This document shows, one piece after another, positions 22,096 to 34,106 of a DNA stretch of 64,000 bases (position 1 is its first letter; the number at the start of each line of letters is the position of its first letter). The notes beneath the pieces are model-generated. The model was not told the origin of the DNA. It searched no databases and saw only the letters and a list, made by a program, of their open reading frames with translations. Source of the DNA: Tieghemostelium lacteum. Lineage: Eukaryota > Evosea > Eumycetozoa > Dictyosteliales > Raperosteliaceae. The position numbers were made by a program, and so were the translations under genes. The stretch spans positions 558,001 to 622,000 of the forward strand of contig LODT01000021.1 of assembly GCA_001606155.1 (NCBI GenBank). The letters run 5' to 3'.

Positions 22096-25000
22096 ATGAT
22101 CAAAACAGAAAACTTAGGAGTTGTTAAACCATTTGGTTTATTTTATTTGGATAGAAATGATATTGAGAGAAAAGAATATCAATTCTATTATTTTAGTGAT
22201 AAAAATGTAAATTTACAAAGTAATAGATCAGCATCAACAGATAATAATTTCAGTGAAGAAAATGAATTGTTTTGGAATAAGAGTACAATGATATGGAGTT
22301 CTTCATTGGGTATAAAGAAAAAGTATACATTAAGTAACCTGTTATCACATACACCACAGATAAAGGTTGTGTCATGGTGTCACTTTCCTTTCATGAAAAG
22401 AGATAAACTTGATTTGAAAGGTGGTGTTGATGGTACTACAGGTTGGACAGATACAGAGATTGTCAATGACAACAATGGTCATTATAGATTTTTGTGTATG
22501 TTGCATAGTAATGGGTTGAATATCTATAACAGTTCAAGTAGTGGAAGGATATATAATGTGGTTTTACCTTGTAAGATACAAAGACTTTGGCCATCAAAGT
22601 TTGGGTTGCTTTTGGAGAGGGATAGTAGTGACCAGTTACAAAGTAGGTTACCTCAATCGGATATACCTTATATCTTTAGTATTCTTCATCCTCTTGAAGA
22701 GCTAAAACCTGTTTTGGTGACTCTAGAAAACGATATGAACGACCAAGAATTCTTCTTTGATATCAACCAAACTATTGTCTATTCCAGTAAAGACTATCCA
22801 ATAATTATCACCTATCATAAAGTAGATAAAGTACATGTTATCTATAAACTATCTTATAAACAGCCAACCTCTGTCAAGAGCTTTGGAAACCTACATAACC
22901 CAAAAGACCACCAAACTCACACTGATGACCAAGAAGACGATGAAGAGTATTTCAATAAGTCTTATCATAAACTTAATAGTTCAACATCTTTTTCACATAA
23001 CACGACCATCAATGGAACCAATGGAAACCCCGTCTCTACTACATCGACATCTGATAGTCAGTATAGATTTTTATCTCATTTCTCTGAACCTGAAAAGAGC
23101 TTCATCTACGACGAAAACAATGAAAATATAATTGAATCTGAATTGGTAATGACAGTTTTACTAAGAGATCAGACACTTAAATCACTAAACCCTGCAAAGA
23201 ATGTATTTGTAACTCTTGATCACCAAAGACAACCTCTGTTGGTTTTACACATTGACAACCATGTCATAACCTACAGAATTCAGACTACCATTACCAATGA
23301 CCTGTCACTCGAACCTGCATTTAGAATTGACAATATTCAATCAGTTTCACCTATATTCATTGACTCCTTTTATTATAATAATATTGTAAATAGTGGTGAC
23401 CACTGTAAATCGACATTAGAGTTCAGTCATATATTGACACTTAACTGTGACCAGAGTCTATCAGTGTACTGGGGTAGATACAAAATATCAGATTTACAAC
23501 TAGACACTACAAAAGAGTCTCAATTTGTAACCAATAGTAAAGCTATTGAACTTAAACAATCGGTATTCAATAGAGTAACTGTTAGATTTGATAATCAACA
23601 TGAAATCAGAACTAGAATCAAACTGAATCAGTGTCATCTGACATCAACATGTCTGTATTCTTTATCATCATTTATACCATTAGACCTGGTTTCAAGTATC
23701 TACCAAGACTTTTACCAATATATGCAGTTAGAGAACAACTCTGAATCTGATTCAAAAGAAGATTCAAAAGAATGGCTATCATTACAAATTATATTAGTAT
23801 CATTAGTCCAACTTTGTAGTGGTAATAAGAGAAAAGAAATCACCAACCAAAACAGTAGTTATACATCACCTAATGATGATTGGAACTTTTTATTAAATTC
23901 CAATTATCATAAAAACTATGATAAACTAGTACAATCACATTTGAAACTGTTACCTAATACCATAACAACCAGTACTCCTACATCTGATAATAATGGACTT
24001 TTGATTAAAGCAACTAAACATTCAATTCCATGGAAATCCAATTTTGATCAATTTAAACAAAATATTAATAATATTTTAATAGCACTGCACTACCAATATG
24101 AAGAATTTAAAGTACTTTCTGTGAATATAATACATTTAAAATCATTAGCAACATTTCTATTACAATTAGGTTAGTATTTGCATTAATAGAAATCTATAAA
24201 TAATATTTATACTAATATTTTCATATTGTAGCAATATTATTTAATCAAAAATTGTATATAGATTATTATATTAGAGATTTTGGTGATTTAATTACAATAT
24301 ATAATAATTATAAAGAAAAAGATATATCTGATAAAACTACTAAGGAATCTACTGAATCTACCAAGAGTGTCGATGTAGATATGGATGAAATGGTACAACC
24401 ATTTTCTATATATAGATTGGTATTGGATAGTTTGAAACTTGGTCAAAGTACAAGTGAATATTTGGAGATATTTAATAAGAACAAGACATTGGATAAATTA
24501 CATTTTAAATGGTTAGATAGAGTAGTTAGTCTATATAGTTTATTGAATGGTAGTGGTGTAAAGGATTTTAAAGAAATCTCTGAAAAGTTGATATTAAAAA
24601 TGTCAGAATTGGGTATGAACTTGGAAGATTTGAATTCAATGTCCTATGGATTGGTGTTACCTTTGAGAGAGGCAATTAGATGTTCAAAATCAAGTCCTAA
24701 ACTAACATGGTCAGATGAGATATTTAAGTTATTGGAAAGAGAAGATTTGCTCTACCAATTCAATATCAATGATATTGATTCTATAAATAATAATAAGAAG
24801 GTTAATCAATTGTTGATATCAAAGTATACTAGTACTTTGGTGAATGGTAATAATGGAAATGGTAGTAAACAGAGTATACTAAAAGTTACTGAAGATGGAA
24901 ATTCTGATAAAGAACCAGTTTCAGATGAATTCTATAGAAAGATTGTCGCATTGAGATTTGATAGAGATCAAAGAGTGCAAGAGGTATCTAGACTGTTGTC

Positions 25001-27917
25001 ACCAAGTATAAAGATTCAGATTAAACATGATCAGGAGACTGGTGTAAGTGATCATGATTACCTTGGTGAGTTACAGAATAGACTGTTGTTAGCTGCTAAT
25101 AGAACTATATCGCTACCTATTGGATATGGTATGTTTAATCTAGCTAGTACTAAACCATTGCCAACAGAGACTATATACATACCTCCTATTGTATTAAATG
25201 GCAGTGTAATTGGACAAAAGAGTACCAATATATCACTAGATTCCACTGTGTTTCCTGCTAGTAATCTGTCATGGCCTGAGTTTCATAATGGTGTTGCATC
25301 GGGTATTAGGGTGTCTAGTGATCAAGCTGAGATTACAAATACTTGGATTATATATAACAGACCTTCGGAATTCAATCCTAGTTACTCAGGGTTGTTACTT
25401 TCACTGGGGTTACAAAAGAAGTTGTCATCGCTGGCTTTTACAAAGTTGTTTGAGTATTTGGCATTTGGACATCAATTGACAAGTGTAGGTCTGTTATTGG
25501 GTATAAGTTGTACAAAGATGGGGTCTATGGAGATGTCGATTGCTAAGGTACTGAGTGTGCATATACCAAGTTTACATCCACCAATGTCTATAGATTTGGA
25601 TGTTCCTTCAATGGTTCAGACAGCATCTGTGATGGGTATAGGGTTACTCTATCAAGGTACCTCCAACAGAAGAATGACTGAAGTTCTCCTCATGGAAATT
25701 GGAAGAAAACCTACAAATGACAAACCATTTGAACGTGATAGTTACAGTCTGTCAGCTGGTCTTGCATTGGGTCTTGTTAACCTTGCTAAAGGTAATTCAG
25801 AAGGGTCACTTTCTGATCTCAATCTTGAAGAACGTTTAGGATCCTATATAGGAATAGGAAGTGAAGACACATTCGATCATATCTCACATTCAAATTCAAT
25901 CTATAAAAAATCATCGTCTATTCAATCACAATCCAAAACCAATACCAAAGGCAATGGAAGTCAAATAAAATCAAATTTGATTCTAGAAGGCCCAAAACCA
26001 AATATAGACATTACATCACCAGGCGCTATTCTAGCTCTTGCCCTTATATATCTCAAAACCTCAAATGATAAAATTGCAAATTATCTCACAATTCCTGAAA
26101 CTAGCTATGGATTGGATTTTGTAAGACCTGATTTAATACTTCTCAGAGTCTTTGGAAAGAGTTTAATCATGTGGAATCAAATTGAACCTACCTTAGAATG
26201 GATTCATTCCCAGGTACCTAATATCATCAGAACCAATGTACAGTTAAAACCAGAGACGGAACAGGTTATTCATGTAAATAGTGAGAATTCTGATAAAGTG
26301 GATTTAGATCTACTTGTATTGGTGTACTGCAATATCATTGCAGGTCTCTCCATGGCAATTGGTATGAGATTTGCAGGGTCACAGAACACACATGCTTATA
26401 GACTCTTAATGGATTTACTAAAAGTATTTAGAAAGAGACAGATATATATGAACAAGTGTGTGAAGAAGAAGATTCAGAATGAGTCTTCTAATAGAGTATT
26501 GAGAGTTACTACAGAGACTTTGATTAATGTTATTGCATTGTCACTGTCATTGGTTATGGCTGGTAGTGGTGATTTGGAGGCACTACAGATACTTAGATCA
26601 CTTAGATCTAGGTTATCTTCTGAGATTACCTATGGTAATCATATGGCTATTAGCATGTCACTTGGGTTCTTGTTCCTTGGTAGTGGACAATATACATTGT
26701 CTACATCTAACCTTGCTATTGCATGTCTTGTATGTTCACTATTTCCAAGGTTCCCAATGTCACCTAACGACAATCAGTATCATCTTCAAGCACTAAGACA
26801 CCTCTACTATCTAGCTATTGAACCTAGATGCTTAGTAACTCGTGATGTTGATACTCTTCAACCTTGCCATGTACCTTTTGATATAGAGTACATTGAAAGT
26901 CACACTGGAAAAGAAATTACTCAAACTCTAATCACACCATGTTTGATTCCAGAAATGGATAAAATCATGTCCATTCGTATACGGTCACCTAGATATTGGA
27001 ATATATCCATCACATCCCATCAACCACATGGACATGCATCATCAGATAGCACACAACTCAAGAAACATCCCATTTTATTTGTAAAGAGAAAGATTGGGTA
27101 TTTAGATTACCGTGAGGATCCAGAAGGTTTTAATAACCTTCAAAAGTCATTCCCTAGACAGATTGTCTATGACCACAGTGTCAGTAAACTCTCTACACTT
27201 CAAATGAGTAGAGAACAATTTTTAAAGTCATTTTCATCTGATCCTACCTTACTCTTATTTGCCAGACACTTTTGTTCTGATACTCTTTCTGTAGACACTG
27301 ATAACTTCAATACATCTGTTCTCTATGAATGTCTGACTAAAGACAAACCCGAGATACTTCAAACACTACAACTAATGAACGACATTTCACGTGACATTCA
27401 GCATTATAGTACACAGTCAGGCTCATCACAACTCTTACAAAATCTACTTGTAATACTACAATTCTACAAGAAATTCAATCACTATCAATTGAATGGTAAT
27501 GGTAATGAAAACAACTCAACAACAAACACTTTTAAAAAGGTAGATGAATATCTAGTTGAACCATCATTCATCAATTTGATTGAAAGTAGAGTTGATGGTT
27601 ATTTCCAACTTTTATTGAATTATAATAATAATTCAATGTCAAAAATGTTGTGTGAATACTTTAAAACTCTTTGTTATCCATCGTGTAGTTCTGGTAACTC
27701 GATTCTATCTTCAAATAGTGAGTTGAATAATTTCTCGAGTTGGTTGGTTTTTTATGATATTCCATCTATGGATTCATTAAGATCTCTCAAGAATGTTCCT
27801 TCAGAAATCAACATTTCAAAATTTCAATTATTTGGGCTCTCTAGTTATGTCAATTATAAATCCATTGCCAATGTACACAAAGTATTGTTGACAGAACTAA
27901 ATCTGCTTCCAAAATAA
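22096..27917 (+). CDS. anapc1: Anaphase-promoting complex subunit 1
   Basis: Largest scaffold subunit of the APC/C ubiquitin ligase. Exons 22096-24169 and 24232-27917 join as FLLQL-A-ILFNQK (intron 62 nt) for 1919 residues, against 1944 in human. The N-terminal WD40 part carries the human-like landmarks MIWSSS, LWPSKFGLLLERDSS and FSILHPLEELKP. The middle half is helical. The PC (proteasome/cyclosome) repeats are clear: GLLLSLGLQKKL, GLLLGISCTKMGS, VMGIGLLYQGTSNR and ALGLVNLAKGNS. Ser/Thr/Asn-rich inserts interrupt the WD40 part, where the human protein has a phosphorylated loop. The ATG at 22096 aligns with the MIAARDLQ methionine of human APC1, so a short N-terminal exon upstream is possible. 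Confidence 0.93.
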
Positions 27918-28045
27918 AAAATCTGGAATGAAAAAAAAATTTGTAGATCACTCAAGAAGGGATTGAAATTTAATTAAAAAATTTTTTTTTTATTTATTGA
28001 TTTATGTATTATAAGCAAATATAAACACACTCACACATACACACA

Positions 28046-29716
28046 ATGGTTAAAGAACAATTCAAAGAACTAGATCAACATTATCAACAAGTTGGTAAAA
28101 ATATTAACATTAAAGAGGAATTTAAAAATAATGCCAATAGATTCAAAGAATTCTCTGTTGAGACTAAATTTGAGAAATCTGGTTTGTTCTTATTGGATTA
28201 CAGTAAAAATAGAATAAACAAGCAAACTATGGGACTACTATTAAATCTCATTGACAGTTGTAAAGTTGAACAATTTAGAAATGATATGTTCCAAGGTAAG
28301 AAAATCAATTTCACAGAAGACAGAGCTGTACTCCACACTGCACTTAGAAACAGAGATCCAAATGCAGTTATCATGGTGGATGGTGAGAATGTAGTCAAAC
28401 AAGTCAGAAATGTTCTCTTAAAGATGAGATCATTCACTGACCGTGTAAGATCAGGTACTTGGAAAGGTTACTCTGGAAAGAAGATCACCGATGTTGTTAA
28501 TATCGGTATTGGAGGTTCTGATCTCGGTCCAGTTATGGTATGCAATGCCTTGAAACCTTATGCCAACGATAAAGAACTTCGTGTACACTTTGTCTCTAAT
28601 ATCGATGGTACTCATATGGCTGAGACATTTAAAGTTGTAAATCCAGAGACTACTCTATTTATTGTTGCCTCTAAGACATTTACAACTCAAGAAACCATCA
28701 CTAATGCATTGACTGCCCGTCAATGGTTCCTATCCAATCTACCAAAAGGCACAGACGAGAAACTCGCCATTGCCCAACACTTTGTAGCTCTTTCAACTAA
28801 TGAAAGAGAAGTCACTAAATTTGGTATCCTTGTTGAGAATATGTTTGAGTTTTGGGATTGGGTTGGTGGAAGATACTCTGTTTGGTCTGCTATTGGTCTC
28901 CCAGTAGCTTTGTATATTGGTATGGATAGATTTGAGGAATTCCTTGCTGGTGCCTATGAAATGGATACCCATTTCCTTTTAGCACCAAAACATCAGAATC
29001 TCCCAATGATCATGGCATTGATGGGTGTATGGTACAATAACTTCTTTGGATTTGAAACCAATGCCATTTTACCTTATGACCAGTACATGAACAGATTCCC
29101 TGCATATTTCCAACAAGGTGATATGGAGAGTAACGGTAAATACATTAATAGAGAAGGTCAATCCGTTGACTATTCAACTGGACCTATTATCTGGGGTGAA
29201 CCAGGTACCAATGGTCAACATGCCTTCTATCAACTCATTCATCAAGGTCGTAAAGTTATCCCATGCGACTTTATAGCACCAGTAGAATCCCAGAATCCAT
29301 TAGGTAGCCATCACCCAATTCTCCTAAGTAACTTCTTTGCTCAAACTGAGGCATTAATGATGGGTAAAACTCGTGAACAAGTTGAAGCTGAACTTAAAAA
29401 GGATGGCGTTTCGGCAGAGAGAATTGCTGAGATTGCACCACATAAAGTATTCCAAGGTAATCGTCCAACCAACTCTATCATGATTCAAAAACTTACACCT
29501 CATTCCTTAGGTGCTCTAGTTGCACTCTATGAACACAAAATATTCGTACAAGGTATCATCTGGAATATTAACTCCTTTGACCAATGGGGTGTTGAACTTG
29601 GTAAACAATTGGCAAAATCAATCTTACCTGAACTCACTACCCCAGGTCAAGTTTCCACTCACGACTCCTCTACAAATGGTTTAATTAATTTCTTTAAAAC
29701 TCATTCCAAATTATAA
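28046..29716 (+). CDS. gpi: Glucose-6-phosphate isomerase
   Basis: Second step of glycolysis, interconverting glucose 6-phosphate and fructose 6-phosphate. Intronless, 556 residues, matching the eukaryotic length. Landmarks include [14 protein letters not shown] (phosphosugar loop), [31 protein letters not shown] (family signature 1), the catalytic Glu in QGDMESNGK, the His of [15 protein letters not shown], and [19 protein letters not shown] (signature 2). Codon use is more G+C-rich and biased than in neighbours (many CAA/GGT/ACC), as expected for a highly expressed gene. The 3' flank is where the duplicated accessory block begins. Confidence 0.97.
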   Translation: MVKEQFKELDQHYQQVGKNINIKEEFKNNANRFKEFSVETKFEKSGLFLLDYSKNRINKQTMGLLLNLIDSCKVEQFRNDMFQGKKINFTEDRAVLHTALRNRDPNAVIMVDGENVVKQVRNVLLKMRSFTDRVRSGTWKGYSGKKITDVVNIGIGGSDLGPVMVCNALKPYANDKELRVHFVSNIDGTHMAETFKVVNPETTLFIVASKTFTTQETITNALTARQWFLSNLPKGTDEKLAIAQHFVALSTNEREVTKFGILVENMFEFWDWVGGRYSVWSAIGLPVALYIGMDRFEEFLAGAYEMDTHFLLAPKHQNLPMIMALMGVWYNNFFGFETNAILPYDQYMNRFPAYFQQGDMESNGKYINREGQSVDYSTGPIIWGEPGTNGQHAFYQLIHQGRKVIPCDFIAPVESQNPLGSHHPILLSNFFAQTEALMMGKTREQVEAELKKDGVSAERIAEIAPHKVFQGNRPTNSIMIQKLTPHSLGALVALYEHKIFVQGIIWNINSFDQWGVELGKQLAKSILPELTTPGQVSTHDSSTNGLINFFKTHSKL

Positions 29717-30264
29717 ACTAAAATAAACTTAAAGATTAGAAAACTGAAAAAAGGAAAATAAGATTATAATAATATTATGTGATTAATTCATTTATCATTA
29801 TTAGATATGCAAACAAGAAGTTATTTATTTTTGATAGGGCTATTAATGATATATTGGAACTTATTGAGAATGAAGAAAACCATAAATGGACAGTTATTTT
29901 CTAAAAATAAAAGATAATTAAAAATTCTAAAGCTTGAATACAGAATCACTGAAAGAATTCAAGTATTACAACTATTCAAAAAATACATTATTTAATTCTA
30001 TTTAATTTCAAGCTGAAAGAATTACAAGAGAAATTGGTAGATATAAGATTGAATCATTTCAATTCTCTTCACTATATACCAGTTATTTTCTAAAAATAAA
30101 AGATAATTAAAAATTCAAATCATATAGTATATTCTCTGATAAAATGATAGAAATGAAAGAAAAGATTAGAAAAATGAATAAATAGGTGTGAGGCCAAAAA
30201 AGGAAAATAAGATTAATAGAAAATTATATGCAATTGGTTTATAATAAAGAATTGTGGGAGAATT
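29717..30264. repeat. Relic third copy of the accessory duplication
   Basis: Non-coding stretch downstream of gpi. Minus-strand bases 29821-29890 are a worn copy of the tail exon found in the next two genes (compare the plus-strand motif TTTTTGATAGGGCTATTAAT with the two intact exons). A 37-base exact direct repeat lies at 29891-29927 and 30080-30116. The segment after gpi (AAATAAACTT..GAAAACTGAA..AAGATTATAAT) is also found in worn form near 31280-31340, so the duplicated block probably reached into the gpi 3' flank. Confidence 0.6.
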
Positions 30265-30947
30265 TTATTTTTTTGAAAGGGCTATTGATGCTAGAATAAT
30301 GGAACCTATTGTGAGAATCCAGAAAAAGAAAGGGGAGTAAACCATGAATTTCCTAATGACTTCACTTACTCTCTAAAAATCAAAGATAGACTAAAATTAA
30401 TAACACCATTAGTTTGATGCATGGATAACATTTACAAAATAATACCTACAATAGATTTCGAGTTTACAAGTTCGTAATCTCCAGGTGGATATGGAGGAAT
30501 AATAATTTCTTTACTGGGATCATTTCTTATTCTGAGACCTCCTTTAGATAGATGGAGAGTGTCTTTTACTATCTCCCAAGAAACACCAGCCTGAAAAGAA
30601 TAGATGGGTTCATCATCACCAGTTGATCTTTCAAAAATTCGAACCTCGAAAAGAGGTTTTATTGATTTAATACGTAATCTTATTTGAGCAACATTATCTT
30701 TGAGATAACTTTCATCCAAGGTACTTAATTTTCTATCATTGTCAAGAACTCCACTTTCAGTCACTACCCCTGCATCAGTTGAAACTTGAACTAAATTGAA
30801 TGATCTGACTCTATGTTTTAAAATTGGGTGACTAAAGATGGAATCTATTACCTGAGTAATGTATTCCTTTCCTTCAATTATAAAAGGTTTAGTTGGCTCA
30901 CCATCCAACTCAACCCATATTGAAATATTATTTATGTTTTCACCCAT
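30265..30947 (-). CDS. Unknown protein with C-terminal membrane anchor (paralogue A)
   Basis: Unrecognised family. Exon 1 30446-30947 (start at MGENINNISIWV; an ATG seven codons upstream at 30968 is also possible) and exon 2 30265-30368, intron 77 nt. Without splicing the frame stops two codons beyond the family block, at ...GIIL. With splicing it reads on to a 34-residue tail, MVYSPFFFWILTIGSIIL then ASIALSKK, a hydrophobic anchor ending in two lysines. The soluble part shares with paralogue B the block GDDEPI..F.AG..W.I.K, TLHLSKG, RND and IPPYPPGDY.L.NSKSI. The N-terminal half (WVELDGEPTKPFIIEGKEYI) might be ubiquitin-like or Crinkler-header-like; that is only an impression. A tail-anchored membrane protein is the inference. 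About 201 residues. Confidence 0.6.
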
Positions 30948-30968
30948 ATCCAATTTAAAATATATCAA

Positions 30969-31418
30969 AAAAATAATAATTAGGTGAACAAGTAAAAGAA
31001 AAAAATAAAAAGTGTAAATTAATTTAAAATTAAATTAAATTAGTAGATAAAGTTATTTATTTGTTTGTAAATTTATTTAAATGTGCAATACCTTAGAACT
31101 TTAAGATAATTAAATGAGAGACAAATAAAATAAATTTATCATTAGATAGGGGTTTAACTAATTTTACTATTATTTATTTTCTTCTATCAGGTGAAAATAC
31201 TTTACTTTTTTAAATAAAAATTTCTTGTTACTATTACATATAAATTATTCAAAGAAATGTCTTTTAAATAATAATCCAAAATAAACTTTAGATTTGAAAA
31301 CTGAAGAAAAACAAAAAAAATGATAATAAGATTATAATGTTATGCATACAGGTGTAAGACATCGATGATATAATATTATACTATCCTAAATATAATTAGA
31401 GTCTTCCATGGAAGAAAT
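30969..31418. other. Intergenic between paralogues A and B
   Basis: A/T-rich upstream DNA of paralogue A and downstream DNA of B. Bases 31280-31345 resemble the gpi 3' flank (see the relic entry). I see no other gene. Confidence 0.5.
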
Positions 31419-32034
31419 TTATTTTTTTGAAAGGGATATTAATGCTATACTGAATATTGAGAGAATGAAGAAAAATATAGGAGAATAAACCATGAATCTC
31501 CTAATGAATTCAATTACTCTCTAAAATCAAAGATAGACTAAAATTAATAACACCATTAGTCTTATGCTTGGATTACATTTACAAAATAATACCTATAATA
31601 GATTTAGAATTTATAAGCTGGTAATCACCTGGTGGATATGGAGGAATAACAGTAGTTTTAGTGTGATCATTTCTATCTATAAGACATCCTTTAGATAGAT
31701 GGAGAGTTTCTTTTATTATATCCCAGGTAGCACCAGCGCCAAAATTATGTATGGGCTCATCATCTCCTGTAGCTGTTTCAAAAATACGAACCTTACCCAA
31801 TCTTACAAAAATTCTTTCTGGGAGAGGGTGTTCTGCATCAATAGGATCTTCTAAATTGGTTGCCTGGACATTTTCATTGTTAGGATTATTATTGAAAATT
31901 TGAATTGGTTGTTTTGGAATGGATAGTTCTATTGATTCTCTTATTTGTGGTAATATATCTATATATCTATTTGCATTTTCAAATGTAATTCTATCCTTTA
32001 AGCCTTTAAAATGTACCCAACTAGTTCTATTCAT
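31419..32034 (-). CDS. Unknown protein with C-terminal membrane anchor (paralogue B)
   Basis: Tandem paralogue of the gene at 30265-30947. Exon 1 31593-32034 and exon 2 31419-31516, intron 76 nt, 179 residues. I chose MNRTSWVHFKGLK because the 30 codons before it are Lys/Phe/Ile-rich upstream DNA. The C-terminal half of exon 1 is about 60% identical to paralogue A (GDDEPIHNFGAGATWDIIKE, TLHLSKG, IPPYPPGDYQLINSKSI); the N-terminal half is much more diverged, with an Asn-rich linker. Exon 2 encodes FMVYSPIFFFILSIFSIALI then SLSKK. Relative to paralogue A this exon lacks exactly two codons and the frame is kept, which supports it as coding. The predicted product is a small cytosolic domain held on a membrane by its tail. 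Function unknown. Confidence 0.6.
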
Positions 32035-32165
32035 TTCAAAAATTTTGAAATATGTAATTATTAATAATATGTTAAAAAATTTTTTTTGTTTTTTCTCCTT
32101 ACTCCAAAGTGTTGGAAGTCTCACATCTGTTATTTATAAATCAATCAAACAATTTAGACTTTATT

Positions 32166-32746
32166 TTAAACATCATGAATTTCATAGTCCTTAGCGAGAT
32201 TAACACCTTCCAAACTTGATAGAGTTGTTTCTAGTAGTAATGAATTGCTGTTGGAGATTGTTGTTATTGTTGTTATTTACAGATTATTTTTTATCCCATT
32301 CATCAACAAATCTTAGCTGCTCTACGATAGATTTATTTTAATTTTTCTCTTTGGTTTGAATCTTCTTCATTAAAAACCCTGATAGGTATAGCTTGGATTG
32401 TAATCCTCATCATATTGTGTTCTGAAAAGAATATCAGTTTCTATATTTTTAAGGTGGCATGTTTGGGACATAAAACCAATACCAATATTGTCTATATTTA
32501 TTGGGTTCCACATTATATAATTTCATATCTTTTCTAATATACATCTTTTGTGTATCTGCAGTGCTATACTAATTATATTGGGTTCCACATTAATTCTGAT
32601 AGTTCAAGGTATAATTTTACAAAGTAGTTTGTAGCATAGCTCTTTACTAATGCAATTCTTTCAGATGTTTCTTGTTTATCACCTGTTAATATTGAGTTTA
32701 ATTCATTATGGCTTCTAAATACTGCAGTTTAAAATGGTTCTGTCAT
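32166..32746 (-). pseudogene. Decayed gene, family unknown
   Basis: Several minus-strand pieces look coding but are broken by stops and frame changes: SERIALVKSYATNYFVKLYL (about 32590-32690), NIDNIGIGFMSQTCHL and RTQYDEDYNPSYTYQGF (about 32380-32500), VEQLRFVDEW (about 32290-32320), and a C-terminal piece SSLEGVNLAKDYEIHDV ending at the stop near 32166. Base composition is richer than true intergenic DNA here. A 17-base direct repeat (32499-32515 and 32576-32592) suggests a small internal duplication after decay began. I do not recognise the family. At least five disruptions are visible, so a working intron-rich gene is unlikely. Confidence 0.6.
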
Positions 32747-33168
32747 TCTATACTTTTATAAAATATGTAATATGTAATTTTAATTTGTTACTACAATATA
32801 CTAAATTATTCAAAGAATTGCTTATTCAATTGAAACAAACTAAATCAGGTCCTTAGTCACCATTACAAGTTGCTCATTATCTCAATTCATAGAAGTTCTC
32901 AATGAAAATCAAGTTGATTAGATGTTCACACTTTCCAAACAAATTCGGATTTTTCAATTTTGAGCGCTCAATTTTTGACAGTTAGAAAATTCAAAAAATC
33001 CTTTTTTTGTGTTAAAATGACTTTTTTTTTAAATTTATCAAAATTTTTTTTTTTTTTTCCAATTAATCTTTCATTCCTTTAAATTCTTTATTTCATTTAA
33101 TTAGTAATTCTTAGTACTATCTTATTTTTTTTAAATACATTAGTATCCAACTCAAACCTTTATTCAAC

Positions 33169-33675
33169 ATGTCAACAAAAAAGAAAACTGCTTCTAAACC
33201 AAAAAAATCAACTAATCATCCACCATACTTTAATATGATTGGCAGTGCCATCGTTCACTATGGTGAACGTTTTGGATCTTCAGTTATAGCCATTCAAAAG
33301 TTTATGGAATCCAATTACGATTTGGATATTGAAACTTACAAAATCCACTTCAAGACCCAAATTAAAAGATTAGTTGCTGAAGGTAAATTGGAGAAAATCA
33401 AACAATCTTATAAATTGTCTCAAAAGGGAAGAAATGAAATTAAAAAACTCATTCCAACTCTTGCTGGTCCAAAGAAGAAGGCTGCTGGTTCTGCAAGCAC
33501 TGATGATGAATCATCTGACGACCAAGCACCTCCACCACCAAAGAAACCAGTAAAGAAAGCTCCAGCCAAAAAACCAGCAGCTGCTCCCAAAAAGAAATCT
33601 GCTGCCTCCAAAAAGAATGTTTCTAAACCTCCTGCTAAGAAACCTGCTGCCAAAAAACCTGCTGCCAAAAAATAA
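33169..33675 (+). CDS. H1: Linker histone H1
   Basis: 168 residues, one exon. A short Lys-rich N-terminus is followed by a globular H15 winged-helix domain (about residues 15-90: PPYFNMIGSAIVHYGERFGS, then VIAIQKFMESNY and FKTQIKRLVAEGKLEKIKQS) and a tail rich in Lys, Ala and Pro with AAKKP/PAKKP repeats. A Ser/Asp-rich patch (STDDESSDDQAPPPP) separates the domain from the basic tail, which is a possible phosphorylation site. The tail codons (GCT, CCA, AAG) give a G+C level well above flanking DNA. It binds linker DNA at the nucleosome dyad. Domain order and length match dictyostelid H1. Confidence 0.93.
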   Translation: MSTKKKTASKPKKSTNHPPYFNMIGSAIVHYGERFGSSVIAIQKFMESNYDLDIETYKIHFKTQIKRLVAEGKLEKIKQSYKLSQKGRNEIKKLIPTLAGPKKKAAGSASTDDESSDDQAPPPPKKPVKKAPAKKPAAAPKKKSAASKKNVSKPPAKKPAAKKPAAKK

Positions 33676-34106
33676 GGTCATACCAATGTATTCACAGAAA
33701 AAAAAACATAATTATCTCAACAGAATTTAAAACAAACGGAATTTTTTAATTCCATTCAAATGATCAAAGAATAATTCTTTATTGAATAATTTAAAATTAC
33801 TAACACATTTATGTAAATTCGAAACAATTGTTTGGTACATTCAAAAATGATAATATTATTTTCATATATACTTGGTGAGGGGAAAATAACAATATTAAAA
33901 TTTAAAATCGATAAAAAAGATTGAAATTTTTATAATAATATTTATATGCATTATTTTAATTTAATTATTAATTATTGAGTATTACACAAATATTGTAAAT
34001 TATGAGATATTTATTTGGTGCTTTTTAGAATGTGTATTTTTTTAATTTTTTGATTCTTTTTTATTTTTATTTTTTTTAGTTTTTTTGCTCAAACACAGAA
34101 GATATA
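33676..34106. promoter_or_regulatory. Intergenic between H1 and the b5 reductase
   Basis: A/T-rich 3' flank of H1 and upstream DNA of the next gene, with T runs at 34055-34090. Nothing else seen. Confidence 0.5.

Noticed and set aside
30432-30445. Ending paralogue A at the unspliced stop (GIIL)
   Set aside because: Possible, but the downstream tail exon is conserved in frame between both copies with a two-codon gap, so I prefer the spliced model.
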